64,000 bases of DNA from Microcaldota archaeon (GTDB taxonomy: Archaea > Micrarchaeota > Micrarchaeia > Micrarchaeales > Micrarchaeaceae): assembly GCA_021822165.1 (NCBI GenBank), contig JAKARM010000003.1, positions 1 through 64,000 of the forward strand, written 5' to 3'. Both the position numbers and the translations under genes were made by a program. Of this stretch, positions 42,581 to 52,450 are shown one piece after another (the first letter of the stretch is position 1; the number at the start of each line of letters is the position of its first letter). The notes under the pieces are model-generated. The model was not told where the DNA came from, made no database searches, and saw nothing but the letters and a program-made list of their open reading frames with translations.

Positions 42581-45500
42581 CTAGTTATATACGCTGCGCG
42601 AGGCCATCTCAATGCCAACAGGCTTGGATTCCCCTGCCTGTTTCGTGATGCCTATCGCCGTGTCAGCCGCGGTTATCAAAGCGTCATTATGGCTGACCAC
42701 TATGAACTGGGATTTGGCGCTAAGCTCCTTTATCAGTTTGGAAAGCTTCTTCGAATTTTCCTTGTCAAGTGCAGAATCGATCTCGTCGAAAATGTAGAAA
42801 GACTTCGGTGACATCATCTGTATCGAAAATACCAGCACGAGGGAGATCAAGGATTTTTCCCCACCTGACATTGTCTCCATAGTGACCGCCTTCCCGGATC
42901 CGGAACGCACGTTTACAAGCAGGCCGGAACTGAATGGTTCATGCGGGCTGGACAGCTTGAGGGTAGCCGATCCATCGAATATATAACCGTACAGTTTCTC
43001 GAAATTCTTGTTTACCGCGGTGAAGGTCTCGTTGAATACATTTAATTTCTTGGATTCGATCTCCTCGACCATGGAGAGTATGGAATTCTTTTCACTTTCC
43101 AAAGTCAATATCTTTTGCTTGGCCTCGTCTGCCTCCTCCTTCCGCACCCCGTACATCTCCGGGGCCTTCAGGTTGACATTGCCCATCTTCGACAAATTCG
43201 CCTTGGATACTGCAAGGATGTCCTCCATCTCCTTTATGCTGGCGTATTTTATTTCGGACGCGTCGGTATAGGAGGGAAGTTCCGCCTTTATGTCCCCCAT
43301 GCGTATCTGAAGCTGTGCTATTGTCCCCTCAAGGAGCATGAGCTCCCTTCTTGACCTTTCGGCTTCGGCTTCCAAACGGCCCTTATCCTGTCCAAGCCTA
43401 GAAAGGAGTTCCTCCGAGGCGCTTAATTTCTGGTACAGTTCTGTGGTCTTGCCGCCGTGGCCAGTTATCTTGGCTTCGAGTTCCGATTTCTTTCCGGCGA
43501 AAGAGGATATTTCGCTGCCTATTTCCTCTTGTCTGGCCTTTAATGATTTCCTTTCGGCTTCCATCTGGTTCATTTCGGATGCCACGACGACAAGCCGTTG
43601 CGACAATATTTCATTCTCTTTTGAAAGGGAGGCCACCGAGGCGACAAGCCCGTTCAGTTCGGAATTGAGCGCTTTCAACCTCTCCTTGTTTACCTTTCCC
43701 TGCGCCCCTCCACGGTTCGAGACGATACTGCTTATCTTCGTGTACAGTATGGAATTTTCGGATCGCAAGCCATCCATTTTTGAACCGTAATCAGAAAGCC
43801 TTTTCAGCAGTTCGGAATGCCTTTGCGTAAGGGAAGCCATAGATGTTTCGCAGTCATTTATTGCCCTCTTTATCGACCTCTCCCTTTCCGCCAGCATGCC
43901 CATGTAGGACATTCCCATTTCCGCTTCCATAGTATTGGCAATCCTTCTTGCCTCTATATTGGATAATTCCCTTTTCAACGACTCTATTTTTCCTTCCGCC
44001 ACGGATATGGCTTCCATCTTCCTTTGCTTTTCAGAGGTCATGGTGGCAAGCCTCTTTTCGAGGGAGGAAAGGAGGATTGGGGGTTTGATGTTGCCTCCGG
44101 TTATTATTCCTGCCGGCTCTACCAGGTTGCCGTCGATGGTCACAAACCTGTAGGAACCGAACCCTATCTTTTTCGCATCCTCCAGGCTATCCACCAAATA
44201 GGTATTGGAGAAAACGTATCGGAATGCCTTCTCATACCTCTTATCGAAGGAAACAAGGGATATTACAGGCACCATCCTTGTTTTTTGGGCAGGGGGGATT
44301 TCCTGCCTTACCACTATGTCCTCCAAGGGTATGAAAGAGGCCCTCCCAAGGCCCTTTGATTTGAGCGCAGTTATGGCGCTCTTTGCCGTCTCGATCCTGT
44401 CAACGACAAGATAGTTAAGCCTGCTTGTGGCCGCCGCATTGATGGCCATCATGTGCTTTTCATCATACTCCATCAAGTCATGCACCCTGCCGTAAAACCC
44501 TGTCTTTATGCTCGGCTTTATGGCATTCACTATGCGATCCTGCCCACCCGAAGCAAATATCGCCTCCCTCACCCTCAGCAGCTCTTCATCCAGCTTGCCG
44601 ATTTCTGACCTTATATCAGTGATTGCCACGTTCGCCTGGGAGATCTTTTGCGAGATGCTCGACGATTCCGCCCTTAGCCCTTCGGCGTCAGATGCAAGCT
44701 TTAACTTCTCGGAGCCTTTGGATGCCATCTCCGAGGCTATAGAGGAGAGCGCCTCATTATTGGCGTTTGTGTTTCTTTTCTGTTCCTCGATGGAGGCGGA
44801 GCAGACCGCAAGGTCGTGCGACACCCTCTCAACCTCCCTGGATATTTCCGACATTGCCGCCTGGTTTGCCTCATACTTCTCGGTTATGTCTGTTGGCCCA
44901 TGATCTTCGCCATCGCTGGTATCGTATGAGCCCAGCATCTTTTCAATATCCGATATCTTCGGTCTTTTGAAGGATATCTCTTCCTCGTTTGAGGCGATTT
45001 TCTTTTTGGCTTCTGACACCTCTACAGACAGTATATCCATCCGTCCTTTTATGCTGTCCAACCTTTCTAGGATTGTTGCCTGCTGCGATTTCCTTACGGC
45101 AACCTCTTTTGACACCTCGTCTATCTGTCGGTTGATAGAGTTGGCCTCCATCGACCTCTCATTAAGCTGTTTTGAGAGTGCATCTCGTTCCGATGAGGCC
45201 GCGGCCAGCCTGGATCTTGTGCTTTCTATAGAGAGTTCAACCTCCTTGAGAAACTCCGATTTCGCTTGGAGGGCGGAGAGGGATTTCGAATGCTCTTCCT
45301 GAAGCTGCTTCTCCCTAGCTTTCAGTATAGTATAGCTTGTGTCTCTTATTGTCTTGGAAAGCTGCTGGTAGGTCTCGGCATCGGCCTTCTCGGCCTCGAG
45401 CTCCTTGAGGAACCCCTCCCGTTCCCCCAGCATTATCTTGGCCCCGCCAAGCTTGTCCTCGACTTTCGAAAGCTCTTTTATTGCGGCGTTCTTCTTGTCG

Positions 45501-45994
45501 TCGAACTCGCGTATTCCGGCGGCAACGTCTATCAGCTCCCTCCTCTCCTTTGGATTGAGAGAGATTATCCGCGATATCTCCCCTTGTGTTATGGTGTTGG
45601 TCTCGTCAATCCCGCACCTGTTGGCATTAAGGAGATCCATGATTTTCTGGCGGTCTGCCCTGTTGCCGTCAAGGCGGTAGCTTATCCCCTTGTTGGATCG
45701 GACCGCCCTGGAAATCTCGAATGGGTTCTGGCCAAGGAAAGAAACGGAAACTCTCGCGGTCTTTGCCTTGTCTTCAGGGTTCGGTTTGGCCATAGAACTG
45801 ATAAGCTGAGATGATGAAAGGACCCTCATGCGCCTTAAGGATGTTTCGCCGAGAGCGAAAAGGAGCGAATCGCATATGTTTGACTTGCCGGACCCATTTG
45901 GTCCGACTATGCAATTGAACCCCTTGCCGAACCTTATCGTGGACTGCTTAAAGGATTTGAAATTGTGCAAAACCAATTTGTCTATGACAGCCAT
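42581..45994 (-). CDS. smc: Chromosome segregation protein SMC
   Basis: A 1137-residue SMC ATPase. Walker A is GPNGSGKSN at about 32-40. Long coiled coils surround a hinge domain near 500-650 (GFYGRVHDLMEYDEKH). The C-terminal lobe has signature MSGGEKSLISL and Walker B FYIFDEIDSALD. A homodimer organises and separates chromosomes, normally with ScpA/ScpB kleisin partners, which are not seen here. Length is normal for archaea. GGTG lies upstream of the ATG. Confidence 0.97.
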   Translation of the reverse strand: MAVIDKLVLHNFKSFKQSTIRFGKGFNCIVGPNGSGKSNICDSLLFALGETSLRRMRVLSSSQLISSMAKPNPEDKAKTARVSVSFLGQNPFEISRAVRSNKGISYRLDGNRADRQKIMDLLNANRCGIDETNTITQGEISRIISLNPKERRELIDVAAGIREFDDKKNAAIKELSKVEDKLGGAKIMLGEREGFLKELEAEKADAETYQQLSKTIRDTSYTILKAREKQLQEEHSKSLSALQAKSEFLKEVELSIESTRSRLAAASSERDALSKQLNERSMEANSINRQIDEVSKEVAVRKSQQATILERLDSIKGRMDILSVEVSEAKKKIASNEEEISFKRPKISDIEKMLGSYDTSDGEDHGPTDITEKYEANQAAMSEISREVERVSHDLAVCSASIEEQKRNTNANNEALSSIASEMASKGSEKLKLASDAEGLRAESSSISQKISQANVAITDIRSEIGKLDEELLRVREAIFASGGQDRIVNAIKPSIKTGFYGRVHDLMEYDEKHMMAINAAATSRLNYLVVDRIETAKSAITALKSKGLGRASFIPLEDIVVRQEIPPAQKTRMVPVISLVSFDKRYEKAFRYVFSNTYLVDSLEDAKKIGFGSYRFVTIDGNLVEPAGIITGGNIKPPILLSSLEKRLATMTSEKQRKMEAISVAEGKIESLKRELSNIEARRIANTMEAEMGMSYMGMLAERERSIKRAINDCETSMASLTQRHSELLKRLSDYGSKMDGLRSENSILYTKISSIVSNRGGAQGKVNKERLKALNSELNGLVASVASLSKENEILSQRLVVVASEMNQMEAERKSLKARQEEIGSEISSFAGKKSELEAKITGHGGKTTELYQKLSASEELLSRLGQDKGRLEAEAERSRRELMLLEGTIAQLQIRMGDIKAELPSYTDASEIKYASIKEMEDILAVSKANLSKMGNVNLKAPEMYGVRKEEADEAKQKILTLESEKNSILSMVEEIESKKLNVFNETFTAVNKNFEKLYGYIFDGSATLKLSSPHEPFSSGLLVNVRSGSGKAVTMETMSGGEKSLISLVLVFSIQMMSPKSFYIFDEIDSALDKENSKKLSKLIKELSAKSQFIVVSHNDALITAADTAIGITKQAGESKPVGIEMASRSVYN

Positions 45995-46117
45995 AGTATT
46001 CCACCAGGGTCGCTCGCCGGGAGGATAAAAATCCTGACGTATCTTTTGATTATTTGTATATTTTATACCTTTCCCCGTGCAACTTGCATCGCAGTCTGCC
46101 GCATGGCAGGATTGCCG

Positions 46118-47197
46118 CTAGGCATGGGATTTGTTTGAGAGATGCAGCGCTATCACGGAATCTGCATGCTGTGATGTCACCACTCCGATGATCTTTCCGG
46201 CTTTCACCACGGCAGCCATTCCGGAGTTGGCATGCTGCATCTTCTCCATCGCCCTGAGAAGGCGGGATCCGGCAGCTACCGAGGGTATGTCCACCCCTAT
46301 CTCTTTTACCAACCCCACGCCATCGCCATTGCTGCGTCGGAACTGGCCATTGACGGGCAGGCGCGCCACCGCCTTCACGGAGGTCCCATCCTTATAGAGG
46401 ACAATGTAAGTATGCGCCTTAACCATCTTCGGATACAGGTCTGGAAGCCTGGTGTTTTTATCCACAAGGATAAAGTTGGTAGAGGTGGCGCTGCCCACCC
46501 CGATACCGGAGGCATTCTTCTTTATATAAGCGGACCTCAGCTCCGCCTGCGCGCCGTCATAGAGAAATAGCGCTATTATGGCATCGTATATTATCAGGAA
46601 TTCCCTGTAGCCCGGACTATATCCCTTCCACAGAAGAGCGAAGGCCGTTGCAGCGGTTATGAATATAACAAGGGCTATCTCGCTCACCTTTACTGCGATT
46701 TGCGTAGCCCTGAAGAAATCCATCTTCTGCTGCAGGTAGCTGCGCAATATCCTTCCGCCGTCGACAGGGAAGCCGGGGATCAGGTTGAAAAACCCGAGCA
46801 CCAGGTTTATCTCTAGTATGAGGAACACTGCATCATGCAGGGGCGTGGCTCCGGGAAGGAATAGGAGGAGGACAAGGGAGATGAACCCCATTACGATATT
46901 CGACATCGGCCCTGCCAATGCTATGACGGCCTCGTCGTGGGGTTTTGTCCCGTCCAAGTCCATCACGGACATGCCGCCGATAGGAAGCAGTATGATTTTA
47001 GTCACTTTCACATGATAGCGTTTGGCAGTCAAGGAATGGGAAAGCTCGTGTATCAGCACGAAGAGGAATATCACGATCCAGAAAAAGAGATACGCGGGAC
47101 TAAGCAGCATAAAAACCAGAAGAAGGAGGACAAAAGACCAATGGAGTTCTACGTCTATCCCGAATAACCTGCCGATTGTAGGGGATAGGCCGGACAT
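46118..47197 (-). CDS. Site-2 protease family (M50) intramembrane metalloprotease
   Basis: A 359-residue protein with about six membrane segments. The zinc site is HELSH (His50, Glu51, His54) and the third ligand is Asp146 in NLIPGFPVDGGRI. Archaeal members cleave membrane-bound regulators. The cytoplasmic C-terminal part (about 240-359) resembles a diverged CBS-pair region (AGKIIGVVTSQHADSVIAL). It lies between RpoK and SMC in a co-directional run. Confidence 0.9.
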   Translation of the reverse strand: MSGLSPTIGRLFGIDVELHWSFVLLLLVFMLLSPAYLFFWIVIFLFVLIHELSHSLTAKRYHVKVTKIILLPIGGMSVMDLDGTKPHDEAVIALAGPMSNIVMGFISLVLLLFLPGATPLHDAVFLILEINLVLGFFNLIPGFPVDGGRILRSYLQQKMDFFRATQIAVKVSEIALVIFITAATAFALLWKGYSPGYREFLIIYDAIIALFLYDGAQAELRSAYIKKNASGIGVGSATSTNFILVDKNTRLPDLYPKMVKAHTYIVLYKDGTSVKAVARLPVNGQFRRSNGDGVGLVKEIGVDIPSVAAGSRLLRAMEKMQHANSGMAAVVKAGKIIGVVTSQHADSVIALHLSNKSHA

Positions 47198-47251
47198 TGA
47201 GACACTATAGCATTAGGGAACCGCACCCCTATAAACCATATGGGCAGGAAG

Positions 47252-47431
47252 TCATCCCGTCTCCTTGATTATGGTTATGGGGATTATGTCCTTGTCGAAC
47301 TCCATTTCCGCAAGATCAAGGGGGTTTATAATTCCTGCAGGGACCTTTATCAGCGGCGGGGCCCCGTAAGCAAGCTGCAGCGCCCTCGCGCCTATGATGC
47401 GCGCTTTCTCGTATTTCGTATATTCTTCCAT
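47252..47431 (-). CDS. rpoK: RNA polymerase subunit RpoK (Rpo6)
   Basis: A 59-residue subunit from ATG 47431; the ORF track starts 41 codons too early inside the upstream gene. It matches Rpo6 across its length: TKYEKARIIGARALQLAYGAPPLI and LAEMEFDKDIIPITI. It helps clamp stability in the polymerase core. GGTG lies 6 nt before the ATG. It is 10 nt after the geranylgeranyl reductase gene. Confidence 0.95.
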   Translation of the reverse strand: MEEYTKYEKARIIGARALQLAYGAPPLIKVPAGIINPLDLAEMEFDKDIIPITIIKETG

Positions 47432-47441
47432 TGATAACACC

Positions 47442-48887
47442 TTATATCGGGTTGGGCTTGAACTTCTCCTTGACATCGGCCATCTCCCTGGAGACAATCC
47501 CCTTCCAGGCCATAAACTCCTTTGGCGACTGTGGATATCTGGAATATAATTCATTGAGCTGCTTCATCTTTTTCACTACGTGGAGCAAGTTGGTGAAGGC
47601 CGAAAGATTCGATGCCCCTTTGAGTATCATCTTGAACTTGGATGCCAGCCCCAATTCCGGAACGTTGCCGTAGCTCAATGACTCTGCCTCGCTCGGAGAA
47701 AGGAAATTCTTCATCCCGTAGTTTATGACATCGTTGTTGAGGGACTGCAGATATATCCTGAATACCTCCAGCGCCGCGGTCTTCTTGCCGTAGAGATTGT
47801 TGAACTCCAGATTATACTTCCACAACGAATCTATGCCAACATCGCCTTTCGAAACAGCGTATGCCGCGTTCTCTCCCGCAAGTATCCCTGACACCATCGC
47901 CGGCCCTATGCCTCCGGCGCTTATCGGGTTCGGCATTGCCATGCTGTCTCCGGCCCCGAGATAGCCATTGAATACAAGGCTCTCCATTTGACGCCTCACG
48001 GCCACGGACCAGTACCCCTTGCTGCCGTTATGCCCTTCGGTGAAGGGTTTGATGTTCTTCACCACTGGATTTGTCCTGACATATTCGTCCATGAGGCTGT
48101 GAAGGTTGTCGTTCTTCTTGAGCTTTTCATTGCGTATGCCGAGGCTCCTCCTCTGCACGCCTATCCCTATATTCACCTTGTTGTCGCCTTTTGGGAAAAC
48201 CCATCCATAACCGCCAGGGGCTATCTCCTGGTTAAGGTGTATTATCGCATTCTTGGGGTCATAGAAATTAAGGTCCTCGTGGTCGAGCTCGAACTCGTAG
48301 AGGAATCTGCCGGTGGACTCGATATCGTCTATGTCGATATCGCGCTCGACATAGGGGTTCTCGGGAAGCTTTCTCCTTATCGTTGTCGCTATGCCAAGGG
48401 CATCTATGACTACCTTTGCCTTGAACTCCTTATGCTCCTTGCCGGCATCTTTCCCTGCGACACCAACGACAAAATTGTTCTCTATCAATGGGCGTTCTAC
48501 TTCAAAATTCGGGAGGTATTCCACCCCGCTCTTCAAGGCGAACTCGAGGAGCTTCGTCTCGAACTTGGGCCTGTTCAGGATATACCCCTCGCCTTCGAAA
48601 AGAAACTTCGACTTGAGGTCCGGTGAAAGGGCATAGACCCCGTCCACCTTGTTGTTCAGCTCCGGATGCGAAAAATCCAGCCCTGTTCTAGAAGTTATGA
48701 ATTGAAGGTGGGAGCTTGCCACCGCATCCCCGCATACCCAGCCCCAGTTGGTCTTCTTCCCGACCTCCGTGCGGTCGTTCCTATCAAGGAGGAGGACCTT
48801 CGCGCCGCCTTTTGAGGCGGTGGCTGCGGCGAGCAGACCAGCCATACCTGCACCTGCAACTATCACATCATACATGTTCTCGGTCAT
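47442..48887 (-). CDS. Geranylgeranyl reductase-family flavoprotein
   Basis: A 481-residue FAD enzyme from ATG 48887 (AGTG 5 nt upstream; ATG 48875 also possible). It has an N-terminal Rossmann GAGMAGLLAAATASKGG, then LLDRNDRTEVGKKTNWGWVCGD (family-typical region with Cys), and a GYGWVFPKGDNKVNIGIG segment. Archaeal members saturate the geranylgeranyl chains of membrane lipids. A C-terminal helical part extends beyond the core. Substrate (digeranylgeranylglycerophospholipid or another polyprenyl) cannot be proven. Confidence 0.9.
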   Translation of the reverse strand: MTENMYDVIVAGAGMAGLLAAATASKGGAKVLLLDRNDRTEVGKKTNWGWVCGDAVASSHLQFITSRTGLDFSHPELNNKVDGVYALSPDLKSKFLFEGEGYILNRPKFETKLLEFALKSGVEYLPNFEVERPLIENNFVVGVAGKDAGKEHKEFKAKVVIDALGIATTIRRKLPENPYVERDIDIDDIESTGRFLYEFELDHEDLNFYDPKNAIIHLNQEIAPGGYGWVFPKGDNKVNIGIGVQRRSLGIRNEKLKKNDNLHSLMDEYVRTNPVVKNIKPFTEGHNGSKGYWSVAVRRQMESLVFNGYLGAGDSMAMPNPISAGGIGPAMVSGILAGENAAYAVSKGDVGIDSLWKYNLEFNNLYGKKTAALEVFRIYLQSLNNDVINYGMKNFLSPSEAESLSYGNVPELGLASKFKMILKGASNLSAFTNLLHVVKKMKQLNELYSRYPQSPKEFMAWKGIVSREMADVKEKFKPNPI

Positions 48888-49051
48888 AAAAACACTTATG
48901 CATAAGCACGCGCTGTTCCAGCGGATAAAGGATAAATATGGATAGAAGGGTTTTGGGGACAAGATATTTAAAGGCTTTTAGGCATATTGTGCCCGTTGGG
49001 CCCATTACCGATGCGCTGTCTGTACTCGCCCTGGGAAGGAAAGACGCCGAT

Positions 49052-50077
49052 TCAGACAGATGCCACATCCTTGAATGCATGGAGCCGGACCCCTGCCTCG
49101 TCAGAGGAGCTGAATACCTCTATGCGCACGCCCATCCTTTCAGCCATCTCCAGCAACCGCTGTATCTCAGGGACGCCAAGGACGCTATCGTTCACAAGAA
49201 CGATTCTTGCCTCGTAATTATCTATGGATTCTTCCACCCCGGGAATGCCGTAATGGGATTTCCCAGAGACTAAGCCGCTCAGGAATTCCTCCAGATTCTG
49301 GAATTCGGACCTTAGGCGTTCCCGGGATAGCAGGGAGGAGAGGCTGCCGCTCTTTATCAGCTCGTACACCCCGGGCTTTTCGGCACTGCTTGTGCTCTCG
49401 AAGATCATGCGCTTGGTCAGCTTGCCCGAAAGGCCTGATTCGGAAATGAACTTCGAGATGTTGTCTTTTGTGAACCCGGGCCCGGCCAATACCACGACGC
49501 CGGTATCCATGCTCTCTGAAACCTCTATTATCTTCCTGAAGTACTTCTTTTGGGCATCGTCGAAATCCTTCGGCTTCATCCTCTTGCTCAGCCTGCTGTA
49601 TATGTGGTCCAGGAATTCGATGCCATACCCGAGCAGATAGGCGGGCAGCGCCTTCTCATCGTCAATCACGATTATCCCGAGCCTTGGCCTGCGCGTGCTG
49701 GACACCGCCTCGCCCACAATCTTCCGCAGATAGTTAGGCCATGAGGATTTCGTCAATTCTAGTATGTCCCCGACCCCTATGTTTATCGTATGATAGCTGT
49801 TCAGCCTTACGTAATCGAGAGGCCGGCCTTCGACTATCTTTCCCATCACCCTCAGGTGCTGTGCATTCCTGTCGAGCTCGGTCTTCTCCACCCTCACGGC
49901 CACGACGACCTCTTTAAGTTCGCCGACGTCGCTATCGCTGGCCCTGAACCTGCGCATGCTCTGGGATTTTACAATATCGTTGGCGAATGTCAGCCTCTGC
50001 ACCGTCCAAAGGTCCTCGAAGGTGTCGACCTTAAGCTTTATCCGGCCATCGAATTCGTAGAATTTTATAACCTCCAT
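49052..50077 (-). CDS. pelA: Archaeal Pelota (mRNA surveillance)
   Basis: A 341-residue protein from ATG 50077; the ORF track adds 39 unlikely residues. The three eRF1-like domains are recognisable: an N-terminal Sm-like domain (VIKFYEFDGRIKLKVDTFEDLWTVQRL), a central domain with GVVVLAGPGFTKDNISKFI, and a C-terminal domain with GIPGVEESIDNYEARIVLVNDS. With aEF1A or ABCE1 it rescues stalled ribosomes. There is no GGQ motif, as expected. A divergent promoter lies between it and the next gene. Confidence 0.95.
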   Translation of the reverse strand: MEVIKFYEFDGRIKLKVDTFEDLWTVQRLTFANDIVKSQSMRRFRASDSDVGELKEVVVAVRVEKTELDRNAQHLRVMGKIVEGRPLDYVRLNSYHTINIGVGDILELTKSSWPNYLRKIVGEAVSSTRRPRLGIIVIDDEKALPAYLLGYGIEFLDHIYSRLSKRMKPKDFDDAQKKYFRKIIEVSESMDTGVVVLAGPGFTKDNISKFISESGLSGKLTKRMIFESTSSAEKPGVYELIKSGSLSSLLSRERLRSEFQNLEEFLSGLVSGKSHYGIPGVEESIDNYEARIVLVNDSVLGVPEIQRLLEMAERMGVRIEVFSSSDEAGVRLHAFKDVASV

Positions 50078-50105
50078 ACGGCACAATGCATATGGGTGGC
50101 TGGAG

Positions 50106-50160
50106 GATATAAAAGTTTTGTTGTATATGCGCCATGCAAAGCCTTTTAAGTTTTTTATGA
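50106..50160. promoter_or_regulatory. Divergent promoter pelA / surface protein-pheST
   Basis: GATATAAAAG (50108-50117) suits pelA on the minus strand at about 35 nt. TTTTAAGTTTTTTAT (50145-50159) lies about 35 nt before the plus-strand ATG at 50189. Confidence 0.45.
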
Positions 50161-50188
50161 AAGAGAGTAGTGGTAGGCGGGGCTTTGC

Positions 50189-50965
50189 ATGCATAAAAAC
50201 GGTATTTTGTTCTTGGCAGTCATATTTACCTTTTCATTCGTCCTACTGGCCGGAACGGCGCACTCCTCATATACGGTCACTGCAATCAATACCACGGTGA
50301 CGCTCAACACCAATACGAGCGCCGAAGTCATAGAGGTGCTCAACGTAAGCATCAGCAATACTTCGGTGAAGCAATACTCTTCCGACAGGGTCGCATTGAA
50401 CCTTTCATTAAGCGACTGGCAGTCGTTGATAGGACCGTCGCTGGTCCAGCACATAATAAACCCGCATACGGGAGTTTCTGATTTCAAGTTCCTCCCGGGG
50501 CCGCTGGAGAACGAGCAGTATGGCGGCAGGGCAGACATAATAATGAGCTATGTGGTCAAGAACGTAACCACGGTCTCCGAGCCCTCTCCGAGGAAATTCT
50601 TATACTCGTTCAACCCCTCCGTGTTCAATTTCGAGCATGGGGTAAGCGGCGAGATACTGCCGCAAAACTCTACGCTCAACATAGTGCTGCCTCCAGGGGC
50701 GCAGATCCTCTCAGTATACCCGATACCCGATTCGCCGGTGTACGGGTTCGCAAAGAACTACCAGAACGTCTCCGAATTTTCGTGGTTTTATGGGGAACCG
50801 CTGTCGAAATTCACCCTGAACTTCGTAGTGACAGAAGGGCTTGAAGAGGAGGTATTCGGATTCCTATCGGCAATATACCAAAGGCTGGGGGTGCTCGCAT
50901 ACATAATAATAGCCATCGCCATAATATCGTTCGTGGCATACACGTATTATAGAGCGACCAAATAA
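50189..50965 (+). CDS. Exported membrane-anchored protein upstream of pheS
   Basis: A 258-residue protein. A signal peptide (ILFLAVIFTFSFVLLAGTAHSS), an Asn/Ser-rich beta-type ectodomain, and a C-terminal transmembrane helix (LAYIIIAIAIISFVAYTYY) with a very short basic tail are seen. It loosely recalls DUF2207-type exported proteins but I do not assign a family. Its stop overlaps the pheS ribosome site, so it is co-transcribed with pheST. Function unknown. Confidence 0.7.
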   Translation: MHKNGILFLAVIFTFSFVLLAGTAHSSYTVTAINTTVTLNTNTSAEVIEVLNVSISNTSVKQYSSDRVALNLSLSDWQSLIGPSLVQHIINPHTGVSDFKFLPGPLENEQYGGRADIIMSYVVKNVTTVSEPSPRKFLYSFNPSVFNFEHGVSGEILPQNSTLNIVLPPGAQILSVYPIPDSPVYGFAKNYQNVSEFSWFYGEPLSKFTLNFVVTEGLEEEVFGFLSAIYQRLGVLAYIIIAIAIISFVAYTYYRATK

Positions 50966-50975
50966 GGTGAGGGTC

Positions 50976-52445
50976 TTGCACGAATATGAGAGAAAACTTC
51001 TATCCGTACTTTCGGGTGCGGCTTCCGGGAACATCGAATCCATAGCGAAAGCCACGTCAATGGAAAGGGATCAGATAATGTGGGCGGCGGAATCCCTCGC
51101 CGCGCTCGGGGCGGTCAATGTATCCAAAAGCAGGACAGAGGAAGCAACGCTCACAGAGGAGGGGAGAAGATACCTGGGCGAATTCCCGGAGGAGAGGGTA
51201 ATCAAGGAAATGGGAGGGAAGAGCGCAATACTCGACAAACTGGACAACATAGGGCTGCTGTGGGCTAAGAAGAATGGATGGATAGCGATAAACGATAAAT
51301 CAGCCCATGCGACAGAGGAAGGAAAGAGGGCGGCGTCGGGGAAAGAGTACATGCCACGTACCGTACTTAACCTGCTGGACAAGAAGGGGGATGCTGCCGG
51401 TTCCGATCCCGACATTATAGAGACGCTCGTAAAAAGGAAACTCGTCAGAATAAAGGAGCATACGATAATAACAAGGATAGAGATCACGGCTGCCGGAAGG
51501 AAGATGCTCGCCAACGACGGCAGTGGCGGGGGGGGGATAGGGCAACTCACCAGGGAAATCATCACAGGGGGAGGGTGGAGGAATTCAGGATTCAGGAAGT
51601 ATGACGTAAGCAGCCCGGCGGAGGCAAGATACCCTTCCCGCATGCACCCCATGCGCGAGTTCACAAACAAGATGAGGCAAGTCTGGTTCAACATGGGGTT
51701 CACGGAAACGCTTGGGCCGATGATAGAGCCGGCTTTCTGGAGCTTCGATGCGCTTTTTTCCCCACAGGACCATCCGACAAGGGAGATGCAGGACACCTTC
51801 TTCCTGTCGAACCCCGAAACCATCGATGTTGAAGACATGGCACTTTTCAGGAGGGTTAAGGCGATGCATGTCAAGGGAGGGGGCAGGGAATGGAGGGAGG
51901 AAGTCGCGAAGCAGGCGCTCCTGCGTGTACATACAACCAGCGTCTCGGCAAGGAGCATATACAAGCATGCCAAGGAAGATGAGGGAAATTTCCCGATGAA
52001 GCTTTTCTCGATAGGAAGGACATTCAGGAATGAGAGCATAGACTACAAGCACCTTGCGGAATTTCACCAATCCGACGGCATAGTGATCGGCAACAGGCTC
52101 GGCATCTCCAACCTCCTGTACATATTGAAATCTTTTTACAGGGAGATGGGGCTGGATGTCGAGGGGAAGGGCAAGCTTAAGATAAAGCCCTCTTACTTCC
52201 CATTCGTGGAGCCCGGTCTGGAGGTAAATTATTTCGACGAGAACAGGGGCGAATGGATAGAGCTCTGCGGGGGAGGGATAATAAGGAAGGAGATAACAAA
52301 GGCGCTCGGCACGAACAAGACGGTCCTGGCGTGGGGCATGTCGGTAGAGAGGCTGATGTTCGATACGCTTGGGATAGAGACCCTTATGGAACTCTACAGG
52401 AACGAAGTGGGATGGCTGAGAAAGAGAAAACCCATTGAGAGGTAA
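50976..52445 (+). CDS. pheS: Phenylalanyl-tRNA synthetase alpha subunit
   Basis: About 489 residues. I place the start at TTG 50976 because GGTG lies 6 nt upstream and the protein begins HEYERKLLSVL; GTG 50967 overlaps that ribosome site. N-terminal winged-helix DNA-binding-like domains (archaeal type) precede the class II catalytic core: RYPSRMHPMREF, FRNESIDYKHLAEFHQSDG (motif 2) and VLAWGMSVERLMF (motif 3). With PheT it forms the alpha2-beta2 enzyme. Confidence 0.95.
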   Translation: MHEYERKLLSVLSGAASGNIESIAKATSMERDQIMWAAESLAALGAVNVSKSRTEEATLTEEGRRYLGEFPEERVIKEMGGKSAILDKLDNIGLLWAKKNGWIAINDKSAHATEEGKRAASGKEYMPRTVLNLLDKKGDAAGSDPDIIETLVKRKLVRIKEHTIITRIEITAAGRKMLANDGSGGGGIGQLTREIITGGGWRNSGFRKYDVSSPAEARYPSRMHPMREFTNKMRQVWFNMGFTETLGPMIEPAFWSFDALFSPQDHPTREMQDTFFLSNPETIDVEDMALFRRVKAMHVKGGGREWREEVAKQALLRVHTTSVSARSIYKHAKEDEGNFPMKLFSIGRTFRNESIDYKHLAEFHQSDGIVIGNRLGISNLLYILKSFYREMGLDVEGKGKLKIKPSYFPFVEPGLEVNYFDENRGEWIELCGGGIIRKEITKALGTNKTVLAWGMSVERLMFDTLGIETLMELYRNEVGWLRKRKPIER

Positions 52446-52450
52446 TCCGC

